From JAVBUY01 sp031552735 (GTDB taxonomy: Bacteria; Bacillota; Clostridia; Christensenellales; Aristaeellaceae): a stretch of DNA of 16,527 nucleotides. Each line of letters begins with the position of its first letter. Position 1 is the stretch's first letter. The notes under the pieces were generated by a model. It searched no databases, was not told the origin of the DNA, and saw only the letters and a program-made list of their open reading frames with translations. A program made the translations under genes and the position numbers. Shown here piece after piece: positions 6,330-14,802 of the stretch. Where the stretch lies: positions 1 through 16,527 of the forward strand of contig JAVBMF010000053.1 in assembly GCA_031552735.1 (NCBI GenBank), written 5' to 3'.

Positions 6330-7073
6330 ATGAAAACCGTTCTGGGCTGCATCCGGCGCGCCGACCAGGATTTTCATATGATCCAGGAAGGCGACCACAT
6401 CGCGGTGGGCGTATCCGGCGGCAAGGACAGCCTGCTGCTGCTCTACGCCTTGTCGCTCTATCAGAAATTCGCGTACACCAACTTCACCCTCGAAGCCATG
6501 ACGCTCAAGATGGGCTTAGAGCCGTTTGATGTCGCGCCAATCGAGGCGATGTGTGCGCGGCTGGGCATCCCCTACACCGTCAAAGAGACCGACATCGCGC
6601 ACATCATCTTCGACATCCGCAAGGATCCGAATCCCTGCGCGCTGTGCGCGAAGATGCGCCGCGCGGTGCTGAATCAGCTGGCCAAGGAGCATGGCTGCAA
6701 CAAGCTCGCGCTGGGGCACCACCGCGAGGATGTGCTGGAAACGCTGCTCATGAGCCTGCTGTATGAAGGCCGCCTGCACACCTTCCATCCGGTCACGCAC
6801 TTATCTCGCAGCGACATCACGGTCATCCGCCCCATGGTGTATCTGCCGGAGAAGCACGTCATCCATATGGCAAAGCAGCTCGATCTGCCGGTGGTGCACA
6901 ATCCCTGCCCGGCCAACGGCCACACCAAGCGGCAGGAAATGAAGGAGCTGCTGGCCACCGCCGCCAAGACTTATCCGCTGATCCAAGAGCGCATGCTCTC
7001 CGCGCTGCAAAACCGCGAACAGTATGGTCTGTGGGATCAATTGATCGTCGGCAAGCTGATCGACAAGCAATAA
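6330..7073 (+). CDS. TtcA-family tRNA 2-thiolation protein (PP-loop ATPase)
   Basis: A 247-residue cytoplasmic protein of the TtcA/TtuA-like branch of PP-loop adenylyltransferases, which in characterised members activates a tRNA base with ATP and transfers sulfur using a [4Fe-4S] cluster. The PP-loop SGGKDS is at 29-34. The cysteine pair C103-x2-C106 (PCALCAKMRR) and C193 (NPCPANG) match the three-cysteine cluster pattern. LGHHREDVLETLLM (128-141) matches the family's conserved active-site helix. TtcA itself thiolates C32 of tRNA; I cannot tell whether this protein has that specificity. The ATG at 6330 has GGAGGG (6318-6323) six bases upstream; the longer ORF start at 6234 lies upstream of the promoter and is rejected. 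It is the only plus-strand gene in the window. Confidence 0.87.
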   Translation: MKTVLGCIRRADQDFHMIQEGDHIAVGVSGGKDSLLLLYALSLYQKFAYTNFTLEAMTLKMGLEPFDVAPIEAMCARLGIPYTVKETDIAHIIFDIRKDPNPCALCAKMRRAVLNQLAKEHGCNKLALGHHREDVLETLLMSLLYEGRLHTFHPVTHLSRSDITVIRPMVYLPEKHVIHMAKQLDLPVVHNPCPANGHTKRQEMKELLATAAKTYPLIQERMLSALQNREQYGLWDQLIVGKLIDKQ

Positions 7074-7103
7074 AAAGAACCGCCGCTTGGCGGTTCTTTT
7101 TTC
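7072..7103. terminator. Bidirectional intrinsic terminator
   Basis: AGAACCGCC (7076-7084) pairs with GGCGGTTCT (7089-7097) around GCTT. It has T-rich sequence to the right on the plus strand and, because A residues precede it, a T-run on the minus strand as well. It lies between two convergent genes with stops at 7073 and 7104 and can serve both. Confidence 0.9.
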
Positions 7104-8285
7104 TTACATCGACGCACCTTCGCCAGCCTGCGCCTCGGCCTGTTTGTCCTCGACTTCTTCTTCCTTCTCGGCGGGCGCCTGCTTGGCCGCCTCTACCGCC
7201 GCCAGCTTCGTGCGGTACTGATCGACCGCCGCCTTGAAGCCTTCGAAGTTCTTCGCGCTATACAGCGTATCCAGCTCCTTGTAGTAGCCGACGATCGCGC
7301 CGGGCACTACGCCGTCGGCCAGTACCTGCACCAGCTCATTCTTCTGCTTCTCATTGCGGCAGGCAATGGTCATGTCGTGCTTCGGGCCGGTGGTAAAGCA
7401 CATCCGGATGGAATGCGTCTTGCCGGTGGGGATGCCGTTGGTGTAGTGGCGCGTGGTGATCGGGTACACCCAGGCAGCGTCGGCCAGTTTGCCGATGGTC
7501 AAGCTGTGCGCGTGCGCCTGCACCGCATAGGTCTTGGTCACGGTCACATTGCCCTGTGTGAGCACATGGCAGCTCTTGTCGGCCATCTCCTGGCCCACCG
7601 CCTGATCCAGCGCATCCACGTCGCCATCGCCGTCCAGGTCATGGTTCTGCGCCACCTTCTTGTATAGCTTGTGCGCGCGGTAGTTGCCCAGCAGCCCCAG
7701 CGTGCGGATGATCTTTCCCAGCAGGAACAGCGCAACCAAGGCCATCGCGATCAGCGCAATCTGCTCAAAGAGCCGCTCGGACGACTGGCGCACAATGAAT
7801 GTGTCAACCAGGATCTCGCGCGCTTGTTCATCGTTCAGCTCCCATGCTTCTTTGATATCAGTGAGCACACCCTCATAAATCTTTCGCTCGTCGCTGTCGA
7901 GCCGACCCATCCTGCCCTGCAAGCGATAGCTGGCGGTCTGCGCCTCGGTCAGCTCCTTTTTCGATCCAAACAGCACGATGCGCGAGGCATCGACGTCCGA
8001 AAATACCGCGCCGTAGTAGAAGTCCGTTTTCTTGCCATCGGTGGTCATATACCAGCCAGTATCGATCAGCTCCACGCCCTCGATATCCACAAAACGCTGC
8101 TGGTTCAGATACGCGATATGGATATCGCGGAATTCCTTGCCGTCAAATGCTTTGCCGAACAAATTCGAAAGGCTCGGATTCCAATACACAAATACGCCGA
8201 CCAGCGCGATGATGCCCGCCAGGCACAGCAGAATGGTGTTGCGGCAGGCGCGGCGCACCTGATTCTCCAAAAACGATCTCTCCAC
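7104..8285 (-). CDS. Two-TM membrane protein with EF-hand-like loop, unknown function
   Basis: A 393-residue protein I cannot assign to a named function. It has a short basic N-terminus, TM1 (about 17-35, NTILLCLAGIIALVGVFVYW), a roughly 140-residue region between the membrane segments that is probably extracytoplasmic, and TM2 (about 175-196). A loop at 216-227 reads DLDGDGDVDALD, with acidic residues at positions 1, 3, 5, 9 and 12 of an EF-hand. After it comes a beta-rich stretch (about 245-325) that looks PH-like, reminiscent of uncharacterised Firmicutes families such as DUF6709 (from memory, low certainty). The tail (365-393) is Glu/Ala-rich and probably disordered. A GTG start at 8285 is chosen because AAGGAG lies eight bases upstream; the first ATG of the open frame (8390) is upstream of the promoter. 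The gene stands alone between a promoter and a bidirectional terminator. Confidence 0.8.
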   Translation of the reverse strand: MERSFLENQVRRACRNTILLCLAGIIALVGVFVYWNPSLSNLFGKAFDGKEFRDIHIAYLNQQRFVDIEGVELIDTGWYMTTDGKKTDFYYGAVFSDVDASRIVLFGSKKELTEAQTASYRLQGRMGRLDSDERKIYEGVLTDIKEAWELNDEQAREILVDTFIVRQSSERLFEQIALIAMALVALFLLGKIIRTLGLLGNYRAHKLYKKVAQNHDLDGDGDVDALDQAVGQEMADKSCHVLTQGNVTVTKTYAVQAHAHSLTIGKLADAAWVYPITTRHYTNGIPTGKTHSIRMCFTTGPKHDMTIACRNEKQKNELVQVLADGVVPGAIVGYYKELDTLYSAKNFEGFKAAVDQYRTKLAAVEAAKQAPAEKEEEVEDKQAEAQAGEGASM

Positions 8286-8322
8286 AGTACACTCTCCTTC
8301 GGTTATCAAAAAAATATGTATG

Positions 8323-8351
8323 ATTATACCAAAGCATGCAGTTCGCCGCAA
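8323..8351 (-). promoter_or_regulatory. Promoter of the EF-hand membrane protein gene
   Basis: A perfect TATAAT (8328-8323) with TTGCGG (8351-8346) 17 bp upstream on the minus strand; the -35 matches three of six. It lies after the mbl terminator and 38 bp before the GTG start. Confidence 0.55.
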
Positions 8352-8365
8352 CGTTTTTCCCAAAT

Positions 8366-8394
8366 CTAAAAAACCCTTGCTAAAAAGCAAGGGT
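8366..8394 (-). terminator. Intrinsic terminator after mbl
   Basis: On the minus strand, AACCCTTGCT (8394-8385 region) pairs with AGCAAGGGTT (8381-8372) around a T-rich loop and is followed by TTTT. It starts 9 bp after the mbl stop and separates mbl from the next gene's promoter. Confidence 0.88.
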
Positions 8395-8402
8395 TGCGGT
8401 GG

Positions 8403-9428
8403 TTAATTCCCCCGGGTTCGGTTGCCGTCGAACAGCAGCTTGCCGTGGGTTTCCATCTCCTCGAGCACCATGCCGGTGCCCAGCGCCACACACGCCACCG
8501 GATCATCGACCACGCGACAGGATACGCGGATGCGCTCGCTGAGCACTTTGTCCAGGCCGAACAGCAGCGAGCCGCCGCCGGTCATCACGATGCCACGGTC
8601 AAAAATATCGGCGGCCAGCTCGGGCGGCGTGCGCTCGAGGATGGCCTGCACATTCTCGGTCAGCGCCAGGATCGGCTCATCCAGCGCCTCGACCATCTCC
8701 GACGAGCTGACCGAAATGGTCTTAGGCAGGCCGGTGATCAGGCTGCGGCCGGTCACGTCCATATGCAGCACCTCTTGGCGCGGATAGGCCGCGCCCAGAT
8801 GCATCTTCAGCTCCTCGGCGGAACGCTCGCCGATCATCAGGTTGTGCTTGCGGCGCAGATAGCGGATCACCGCCTCATCCATGCGGTCACCGGCTACCTT
8901 GATGGTCTCGGCCACGACGCAGCGCCCCATCGAAATCACCGCCAGGTCGGTGGTGCCGCCGCCGATATCGACCACCATGGAGCCGTACGCCTTCTCGATA
9001 TCCAGTCCCGCGCCGATCGCCGCAGCCATCGGCTCGTCGATGAGCTGCGCCTTGCGCGCGCCGGCGTCCAGGATCGCATCGACCACCGAACGCTTCTCTA
9101 CCTCGGTGACGCCGCTGGGCACACAGGCAACCACGCGCGGGCGAAACATCAGGCGCTTGCCCATCACCTTGCGCAGAAAATAGCGCAGCATACGCTCGGC
9201 GACGTCGTAATCGGAAATCACGCCGTCCACCAGCGGCCGCACCACCGAGATGTGCGCGGGCGTGCGGCCCTGCATGCGATGCGCGTCCTCGCCCACGGCC
9301 AAAATGCTGCGCGTATTGCGGTCAATGGCGACCATCGCCGGTTCGCGCAGCAGAATGCCTTTTCCCTTTACGTACACCAATACCGTTGCCGTACCCAGAT
9401 CGACACCGATATCATCCATTCCCAGCAT
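8403..9428 (-). CDS. mbl: Rod shape-determining actin homologue, MreB/Mbl type
   Basis: A 341-residue actin-like ATPase that forms membrane-associated filaments guiding lateral cell-wall synthesis. Actin-fold motifs are present in order: phosphate-1 DDIGVDLGTATVLVYVKGKG (5-24), connect-1 IDEPMAAAIGAGL (130-142), phosphate-2 MVVDIGGGTTDLAVIS (151-166) and adenosine GIVMTGGGSLLFG near 288-300. The ATG at 9428 has AAGGAG ten bases upstream; the next in-frame ATG (codon 4) would be too far from it. Firmicutes usually have several MreB paralogues; mbl is preferred because in Bacillus subtilis and many Clostridia it directly follows spoIIID, as here (35-bp gap). Calling it mreB would also be acceptable. 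A terminator follows closely. Confidence 0.93.
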   Translation of the reverse strand: MLGMDDIGVDLGTATVLVYVKGKGILLREPAMVAIDRNTRSILAVGEDAHRMQGRTPAHISVVRPLVDGVISDYDVAERMLRYFLRKVMGKRLMFRPRVVACVPSGVTEVEKRSVVDAILDAGARKAQLIDEPMAAAIGAGLDIEKAYGSMVVDIGGGTTDLAVISMGRCVVAETIKVAGDRMDEAVIRYLRRKHNLMIGERSAEELKMHLGAAYPRQEVLHMDVTGRSLITGLPKTISVSSSEMVEALDEPILALTENVQAILERTPPELAADIFDRGIVMTGGGSLLFGLDKVLSERIRVSCRVVDDPVACVALGTGMVLEEMETHGKLLFDGNRTRGN

Positions 9429-9463
9429 CGTTTGTAAGCTCCTTCTTTTGCAAATGTTCGGCG

Positions 9464-9727
9464 CTACGCGCGCTGATCGCGCGTCTGCATATATTTTTTA
9501 CAGGTCGCCTCGCCGCCGCGAATGTGCCGCTCCGCCTTGTTATGCGCCAGCACCTGCCGCGCATTCTCGGCCAGTTGCGCGTCAATCTCCGGCAGACGCT
9601 CGTCGATATCCTTGTGTACGGTGCTCTTGGATACCCGGAATACCTTGGCTGTTTCGCGTACGGTGGCTCCGGTCCGAATGATGTGCTCGGCAATTTGCAG
9701 GACACGGGTTTCGATGTAATCCTTCAT
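9464..9727 (-). CDS. spoIIID: Stage III sporulation transcriptional regulator SpoIIID
   Basis: An 87-residue DNA-binding protein that, in characterised spore formers, activates and represses mother-cell genes between the sigma-E and sigma-K stages. The sequence MKDYIETRVLQIAEHIIRTGATVRETAKVFRVSKSTVHKDIDERLPEID is typical, with the helix-turn-helix at about 21-42 (TVRETAKVFRVSKSTVHKDI) and a basic C-terminal region (HNKAERHIRGGEAT). The length is close to the 93 residues of the B. subtilis protein. The ATG at 9727 is chosen over the one at 9751 because GGAGGGAGC lies just upstream and the family begins here. A sigma-E-like promoter precedes it. Its presence implies the organism can form spores. 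Confidence 0.96.
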   Translation of the reverse strand: MKDYIETRVLQIAEHIIRTGATVRETAKVFRVSKSTVHKDIDERLPEIDAQLAENARQVLAHNKAERHIRGGEATCKKYMQTRDQRA

Positions 9728-9760
9728 CGTGCTCCCTCCATAGCATGGCATTTTGTTGCC

Positions 9761-9788
9761 AGTCTATGCGGAGCAAGTGGAAATAATG
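9761..9788 (-). promoter_or_regulatory. Sigma-E-like promoter of spoIIID
   Basis: On the minus strand, CATAGACT (9768-9761) matches the sigma-E -10 consensus CATACAnT at all but one fixed position. CATTATT (9788-9782) lies 13 bp upstream and resembles the -35 kmATATT core. SpoIIID is transcribed by sigma-E in B. subtilis. No good sigma-A promoter is visible in the 91-bp gap. The spacer is one base short of ideal. Confidence 0.45.
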
Positions 9789-9818
9789 GCAGCCTGGACC
9801 AACCCGAGAAAAATGTTG

Positions 9819-10631
9819 TTACAGGGTCGGATGCTCAAAGTAGGTGGCGGCCTGTGGATCGTCGCCATAGAACACGCGCAGCAGCGTCAGCCCATGCGCG
9901 GGCGCGGTGACGCCCAGGTCCAGCCGGTCAAGGGACTTGAGTGCCTTTTCCATCGCGCCGGGGGCGACTTGCCGCCTTCCCACGTCGATCAGCGTGCCTG
10001 CAACGATGCGCACCATATTATACAGGAACGCGTTGCCATGCACAAGAATATCGATGCGCGGCCCTTCGCGGAACAACGCGATGCGGTGAATGGTGCGCGT
10101 TGTGGTCTTAGCCACCGCGCCTGCCGCCTGAAACGCGGCGAAGTCGTGTGTGCCGACCAGCGGATTTGCCTCGGCGACCATTGCGTCAAAGTCCAGCGGC
10201 ACAGGTATATGCGCATGCGTCAACCGGTGCAGCGCCGATGCGTGCCGCGCGTTCCAAACGCTGTAACGATATACCTTGCCGGTGGCGCTAAACCGCGCGT
10301 GGAACCCCTCCGGCACGTCGATAGATTCCTGCACGCGGATGTCCGCCGGCAGCATGGTATTTAGCGCAAAGGCGATCTTCTCGCCGGGGATGCGCCCGGT
10401 CATGTCGAAGTGCACCACCTGCCCCTCGGCGTGCACGCCGCCGTCTGTGCGGCTGGCGCCATAGACCACCACGCGCTCCTGACCGCAAAGTTTGCTGAGC
10501 GCTTTCTCCAATTCATACTGCACGCTGGGCACGCCCAGTTGCATCTGGAAGCCCGCGTATGCCGTGCCGTCGTATTCCACGCGCATGCGGATGCGCCGCG
10601 CGGACATCGGCTCCTGCGGCCGCTCATCCAT
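9819..10631 (-). CDS. truA: tRNA pseudouridine(38-40) synthase TruA
   Basis: Converts uridines 38-40 in the anticodon stem of tRNAs to pseudouridine. At 270 residues it is the usual length. The catalytic motif reads GASRTDGGVHAEGQ (58-71), with the nucleophile Asp63; most family members have RTDAG or RTDKG here. Other landmarks are RVEYDGTAYAGFQ (17-29), a GKVYRYSVWN segment near 127-136, and the C-terminal FLYNMVRIVAGTLIDVG. The start codon overlaps the end of ecfT by 8 bp and is preceded by GGAGGG, so it is translationally linked to the ECF genes, the standard Firmicutes arrangement. No clear terminator follows; transcription may continue towards spoIIID. Confidence 0.96.
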   Translation of the reverse strand: MDERPQEPMSARRIRMRVEYDGTAYAGFQMQLGVPSVQYELEKALSKLCGQERVVVYGASRTDGGVHAEGQVVHFDMTGRIPGEKIAFALNTMLPADIRVQESIDVPEGFHARFSATGKVYRYSVWNARHASALHRLTHAHIPVPLDFDAMVAEANPLVGTHDFAAFQAAGAVAKTTTRTIHRIALFREGPRIDILVHGNAFLYNMVRIVAGTLIDVGRRQVAPGAMEKALKSLDRLDLGVTAPAHGLTLLRVFYGDDPQAATYFEHPTL

Positions 10632-11423
10632 ACAGGCGTCCCTCCAGCACGATCAGTGCGATCAGCGCCGCCATGCACAGCACCGCGTACAGATCGGCGC
10701 GACCAAAGTGCAGTACCTTCATACGCGTGCGGTGGTCGCCGCCGCGATAGCAGCGCGCTTCCATCGCCATGGCCAGCTCGGCGGCACGCTGGAACGCACT
10801 GACGAACAGCGGCACCAACAGCGGCACCAGCGCCTTGGCGCGGCTGAATAAGTTGCCGCTCTCAAAGTCCGCGCCGCGCGCCATCTGCGCCTTCATGATC
10901 TTGTCGGTCTCCTCCAGCAGTGTGGGGATAAAACGCAGTGCGATGCTCATCATCATTGCCAGCTCGTGCGCCGGAAAATGAATGACCTTCAGCGGCGAGA
11001 GCAGTCGCTCCAGCGCATCGGTCAACGCCACCGGCGAGGTGGTCAGCGTCAGCAGCGATGTACCCATCACCAGAAAAATGAGCCGTAGCGAGAAAAACAG
11101 TGCGGTGGTGAATCCTTCTTTTGTCAGGCGCACCGGTCCAACCTGTAGCCAGATCGTCTCGCCCGGCGAAAAAAACAGGTTCAGCAGAAAGGTCAGCGCG
11201 AGGATCATGGTCAGCGGCTTGATGCCCTTGAGCAGGTACCTGAGCGAGATACCCGCCAAGTGCGTCACCCACAGCAGGAACGCCGCCGCCATCACATAGC
11301 CGAGCAGTCCCTTTACCATAAACACCGCCGCGATGTACGCGATGGTCAGCAGCAGCTTGGTGCGCGGGTCCAGCCGATGCACCACGGAATCGCCGGGATG
11401 ATACTGTCCCAGCGTGATGTCCT

Positions 11424-11430
<7 letters not shown>
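10624..11430 (-). CDS. ecfT: Energy-coupling factor transporter transmembrane protein EcfT
   Basis: The scaffold membrane subunit of group II ECF vitamin transporters: it holds the two ATPases and exchanges different substrate-binding S components. The protein has 268 residues with a hydrophobic N-terminal half (membrane helices within about 25-75 and 75-135) and a last helix near 245-262. The coupling region shows MARGADF (about 184-190) and MEARCYRGG (about 222-230), the two Ala-Arg-Gly-type motifs that contact the ATPases; the second reads ARC instead of ARG, a variant I believe occurs in Clostridia. A GTG start at 11430 is supported by GGGAGGTG seven bases upstream and overlaps ecfA2 by 7 bp. 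No S component is encoded in the window. Confidence 0.94.
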
Positions 11431-12262
<832 letters not shown>

Positions 12263-12287
<25 letters not shown>

Positions 12288-13117
12288 AGTTCCTCCAGCA
12301 TCTCCGGGACGGTCAGCACGTCCCCGGCTACGGATACGCCGCGCTGCTTGAGCAGGCGCGCCATCTCGGTCATCGGCGGCACGTCCAGCTTCAGCTCGCG
12401 CATGCGGTCAATCTGTGCAAACACCTCGCGCGGGGTGCCGGTCAGCGCCACCTGCCCCTGCGATAGCACCACAATGCGCTGCGCGGTGGCGGCCTCATCC
12501 ATCGCGTGGGTGATCCACACGACGGTGATGCCGTGCTCTCTGTGCAGCAGGTGGATGGTGTCCAGCACCTCGCGCCGCCCCGATGGATCAAGCATCGCGG
12601 TCGATTCATCCAGAATGATGATGCGCGGCTGCATCGCCAGCACCCCGGCGATCGCCACCCGCTGCTTCTGTCCGCCGGAGAGCATGTGCGGCGCGGCCAG
12701 TCGAAAGTCGGTCATCTGCACGACCTGCAATGCCTCGTCCACCTTCTCGCGAATCAACGGCGGTGGCACGCCCAGATTCTCCAATCCGAAGGCGACGTCC
12801 TCCTCCACGATAGTGGACACCAGTTGGTTGTCCGGATTCTGGAACACCATTCCTGCGTGTTTGCGTATATCCCACAGATGCTCGTCCTCGCGCGTGTCCA
12901 TGCCACCCACGTACACCACGCCCTCTGTGGGCAGGTGCAGCGCGTTGAGCAGTTTGGCCAGCGACGACTTGCCGCTGCCGTTCGCGCCGAGCACCGCGAC
13001 AAACTCGCCATCCGCGATGGACAGCGACACGTGATACACTGCGGGGCTGGGCGCCTCGGGGTAGGTAAAGACCGTGTCTTGCAAAACGGCCTGTGGTTGT
13101 TCTGCTAATTTGGTCAA
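12263..13117 (-). CDS. ecfA1: Energy-coupling factor transporter ATP-binding protein EcfA1
   Basis: The partner ATPase of EcfA2. From the chosen start it has 284 residues: Walker A GANGSGKSS (44-52), Q-loop FQNPDNQLVSTIVEEDVAFG (92-111), signature LSGGQ (146-150), Walker B IIILDESTAMLDP (166-178) and switch His204 (ITHAMDE). The DESTAMLDP wording and NPDNQ are EcfA1 hallmarks. The frame is open up to 13216, but the only start with a fitting SD (AGGAG, 13130-13126, eight bases away) is TTG at 13117; the nearby ATG is out of frame. A TTG start is the main uncertainty. A promoter at 13169-13197 and a hairpin at 13214-13247 stand between it and rplQ. Confidence 0.93.
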
Positions 13118-13168
13118 GGTTCTTTCTCCTGTTGTTTCATGTCGGATTGCGATATGGGTATCAGATAT

Positions 13169-13197
13169 ATGATAGCCCAATTTGTGATGCGCGGCAA
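13169..13197 (-). promoter_or_regulatory. Probable internal promoter for ecfA1-ecfA2-ecfT-truA
   Basis: TTGCCG (13197-13192) and TATCAT (13174-13169) with a 17-bp spacer, in an AT-richer gap about 50 bp before the ecfA1 start and just after a hairpin terminator. It would give the transporter genes transcription of their own. Confidence 0.55.
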
Positions 13198-13213
13198 GGT
13201 TTTTCTTGCGACA

Positions 13214-13247
13214 CAAAAGCCCCGACGCATAAACGCGCCGGGGCTTT
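13214..13247 (-). terminator. Hairpin terminator after rplQ
   Basis: On the minus strand, AAAGCCCCG (13247-13239) pairs with CGGGGCTTT (13224-13216), extended inward by a near-match CGCG/GCGT, and is followed by TTGTGTC. The short T-run suggests incomplete termination, so some read-through into ecfA1 is possible. Confidence 0.75.
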
Positions 13248-13262
13248 GCTGAACAAGACTAC

Positions 13263-13775
13263 TTACACCAGCTCCAGGATGACCATCTCAGCCGCGTCGC
13301 CGCGACGGGGGCCCTTCTTGAGGATGCGGGTGTAGCCGCCGGCGCAATTTTTCTCTTCATTGCGCTTCTTGTACTTCGGGCCGATCTCCTGGAACAGCTT
13401 TTCCACGCAAGGATGCTTCACGTCCTTGGTGCGCTTCTTGAAGTCCGCCTTGCTCTCGTCGTCCTTCTGCTGCTCCTGGATGTCGTAGAGGTACGCCATG
13501 ATCAGGCGGCGCGCGTGCAGCTTGGACGGGCTGTCGTTGCGCACGGTGATGGTGACCGACTGACCCTTGTCGTTGTTGACGGTCTTGGAGACCTCCAGAT
13601 TGTTGTCACACTCGCGAATGGCGAGGGTGATCAGACGCTCCGCAGCGGACCGCACTTCCTTGGCGCGGGCCAGCGTGGTCTCAATACGGCCATACCAAAT
13701 CAGGTTTGTCACCTGATTGCGCAGCAGCGCCTTGCGCTGATCCGCCGGCCGGCCGAGTTTGCGTTGATATGCCAT
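13263..13775 (-). CDS. rplQ: 50S ribosomal protein L17, with internal insertion
   Basis: A large-subunit protein near the peptide exit tunnel. The start MAYQRKLGRPADQRKALLRNQVTNLI and the end GGYTRILKKGPRRGDAAEMVILELV are clearly L17. The protein has 170 residues compared with about 115-125 in most bacteria. The extra length is mainly an insertion after ITLAIRE (about residues 57-85, including NNDKGQSVTITVRNDSP) and a lysine/aspartate-rich stretch around 100-120. Similar long forms occur, as far as I recall, in some Clostridia. ATG at 13775 follows AAGGAGGG. It closes the alpha-operon-like gene set directly after rpoA. Confidence 0.96.
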   Translation of the reverse strand: MAYQRKLGRPADQRKALLRNQVTNLIWYGRIETTLARAKEVRSAAERLITLAIRECDNNLEVSKTVNNDKGQSVTITVRNDSPSKLHARRLIMAYLYDIQEQQKDDESKADFKKRTKDVKHPCVEKLFQEIGPKYKKRNEEKNCAGGYTRILKKGPRRGDAAEMVILELV

Positions 13776-13807
13776 GGGAAACCCTCCTTACTCTAAACTG
13801 GCTGGCG

Positions 13808-14752
13808 TCATTCTTCGTTATCGCGGAGCTCCAGGCTGAGCGCGGCGAGCTTCTGCTCGACCTCTTCCAGCGACTTCTTGCCCAGGTTGCGCACCTTCAT
13901 CATGTCCTCCTGGTTACGCTGCACCAACTCGGCAACCGTGTTGATGCCCGCGCGCTTGAGGCAGTTGTAGGCGCGAACCGAAAGGTCCAGCTCCTCGATG
14001 GTCATTTCCAGCACTTTTTCCTTCTTGTCATCCTCCGGCTCATTGAAATCCACCGGCATCACATGCTCGGTCAGATTGATGAACAGTGTGAGGTGACCGG
14101 CCAGAATCTTGGCCGCGACGCTGACCGCTTCATCCGGCAGGATGCTGCCGTTGGTCCACACTTCGAGCACCAGCTTGTCAAAGTCAGTCATCTGACCGAC
14201 GCGGGTGTCCTCGACCGTGTAGTTGACCTTGCGGATCGGCGTAAAGATGGAATCCACCGGAATGACCCCGATGGGTGCGTTGGCCTGCTTGTTGCGGTCG
14301 GCGGTCACGTAGCCGCGACCGCGATCCAGTGTGATGTGCATCGTCAGATGCGCGTCCTCGTTGAGCGTGGCGATATGCAGATCGCCGTTGAGCACCTCGA
14401 CTTCTTCATCCACCGCAAAGTCGGCGGCGGTCAGCTCGCAGGGGCCCTTTTTCTCGATGGTGATGAGCTTGGTGCCCTCCGAATGCAGGCGGGCGGACAG
14501 CTCTTTGAAATTCAGGATGATCTCGGTGACATCCTCTTTGACGCCGGGGATCGACGAAAACTCATGCTGAATCCCGTCGATGCGCACGCTGGTCACAGAC
14601 ACGCCCGGAAGCGACGACAGCAGCACACGGCGCAGCGAATTGCCCAGTGTATGGCCAAATCCGCGCTCCAGTGGCTCGACAACGAACTTTCCGTAACTGT
14701 TGTTCTCGCCAGCCTCTACTCGCTCGATTCTGGGCTTTTCGATTTCGATCAT
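13808..14752 (-). CDS. rpoA: DNA-directed RNA polymerase subunit alpha
   Basis: The alpha subunit nucleates RNA polymerase assembly through its N-terminal domain and contacts UP-element DNA and activators through its C-terminal domain. At 314 residues it is full length. The N-terminal domain is recognisable from FVVEPLERGFGHTLGNSLRRVLLSSLPG (about 24-51) and the GIQHEFSSIPGVKEDVTEIILNFK region. The C-terminal domain (about 253-305) reads DLSVRAYNCLKRAGINTVAELV...MMKVRNLGKKSLEEVEQKL, with the DNA-contacting Arg in SVRAYN. The two are joined by an acidic linker (EPEDDKKEK). ATG at 14752 has AGGAGGG nine bases upstream. It sits between rpsD and rplQ. Confidence 0.98.
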   Translation of the reverse strand: MIEIEKPRIERVEAGENNSYGKFVVEPLERGFGHTLGNSLRRVLLSSLPGVSVTSVRIDGIQHEFSSIPGVKEDVTEIILNFKELSARLHSEGTKLITIEKKGPCELTAADFAVDEEVEVLNGDLHIATLNEDAHLTMHITLDRGRGYVTADRNKQANAPIGVIPVDSIFTPIRKVNYTVEDTRVGQMTDFDKLVLEVWTNGSILPDEAVSVAAKILAGHLTLFINLTEHVMPVDFNEPEDDKKEKVLEMTIEELDLSVRAYNCLKRAGINTVAELVQRNQEDMMKVRNLGKKSLEEVEQKLAALSLELRDNEE

Positions 14753-14802
14753 TCAACAAACCCTCCTCATGGTCCCGTTGTTCGCGCGGCAATCCCCGCG
14801 CA

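Noticed and set aside
8394..9437. Plus-strand frame of about 347 codons covering mbl
   Set aside because: Mirror of the mbl coding strand; His/Ala/Gln-rich shadow with no domain.
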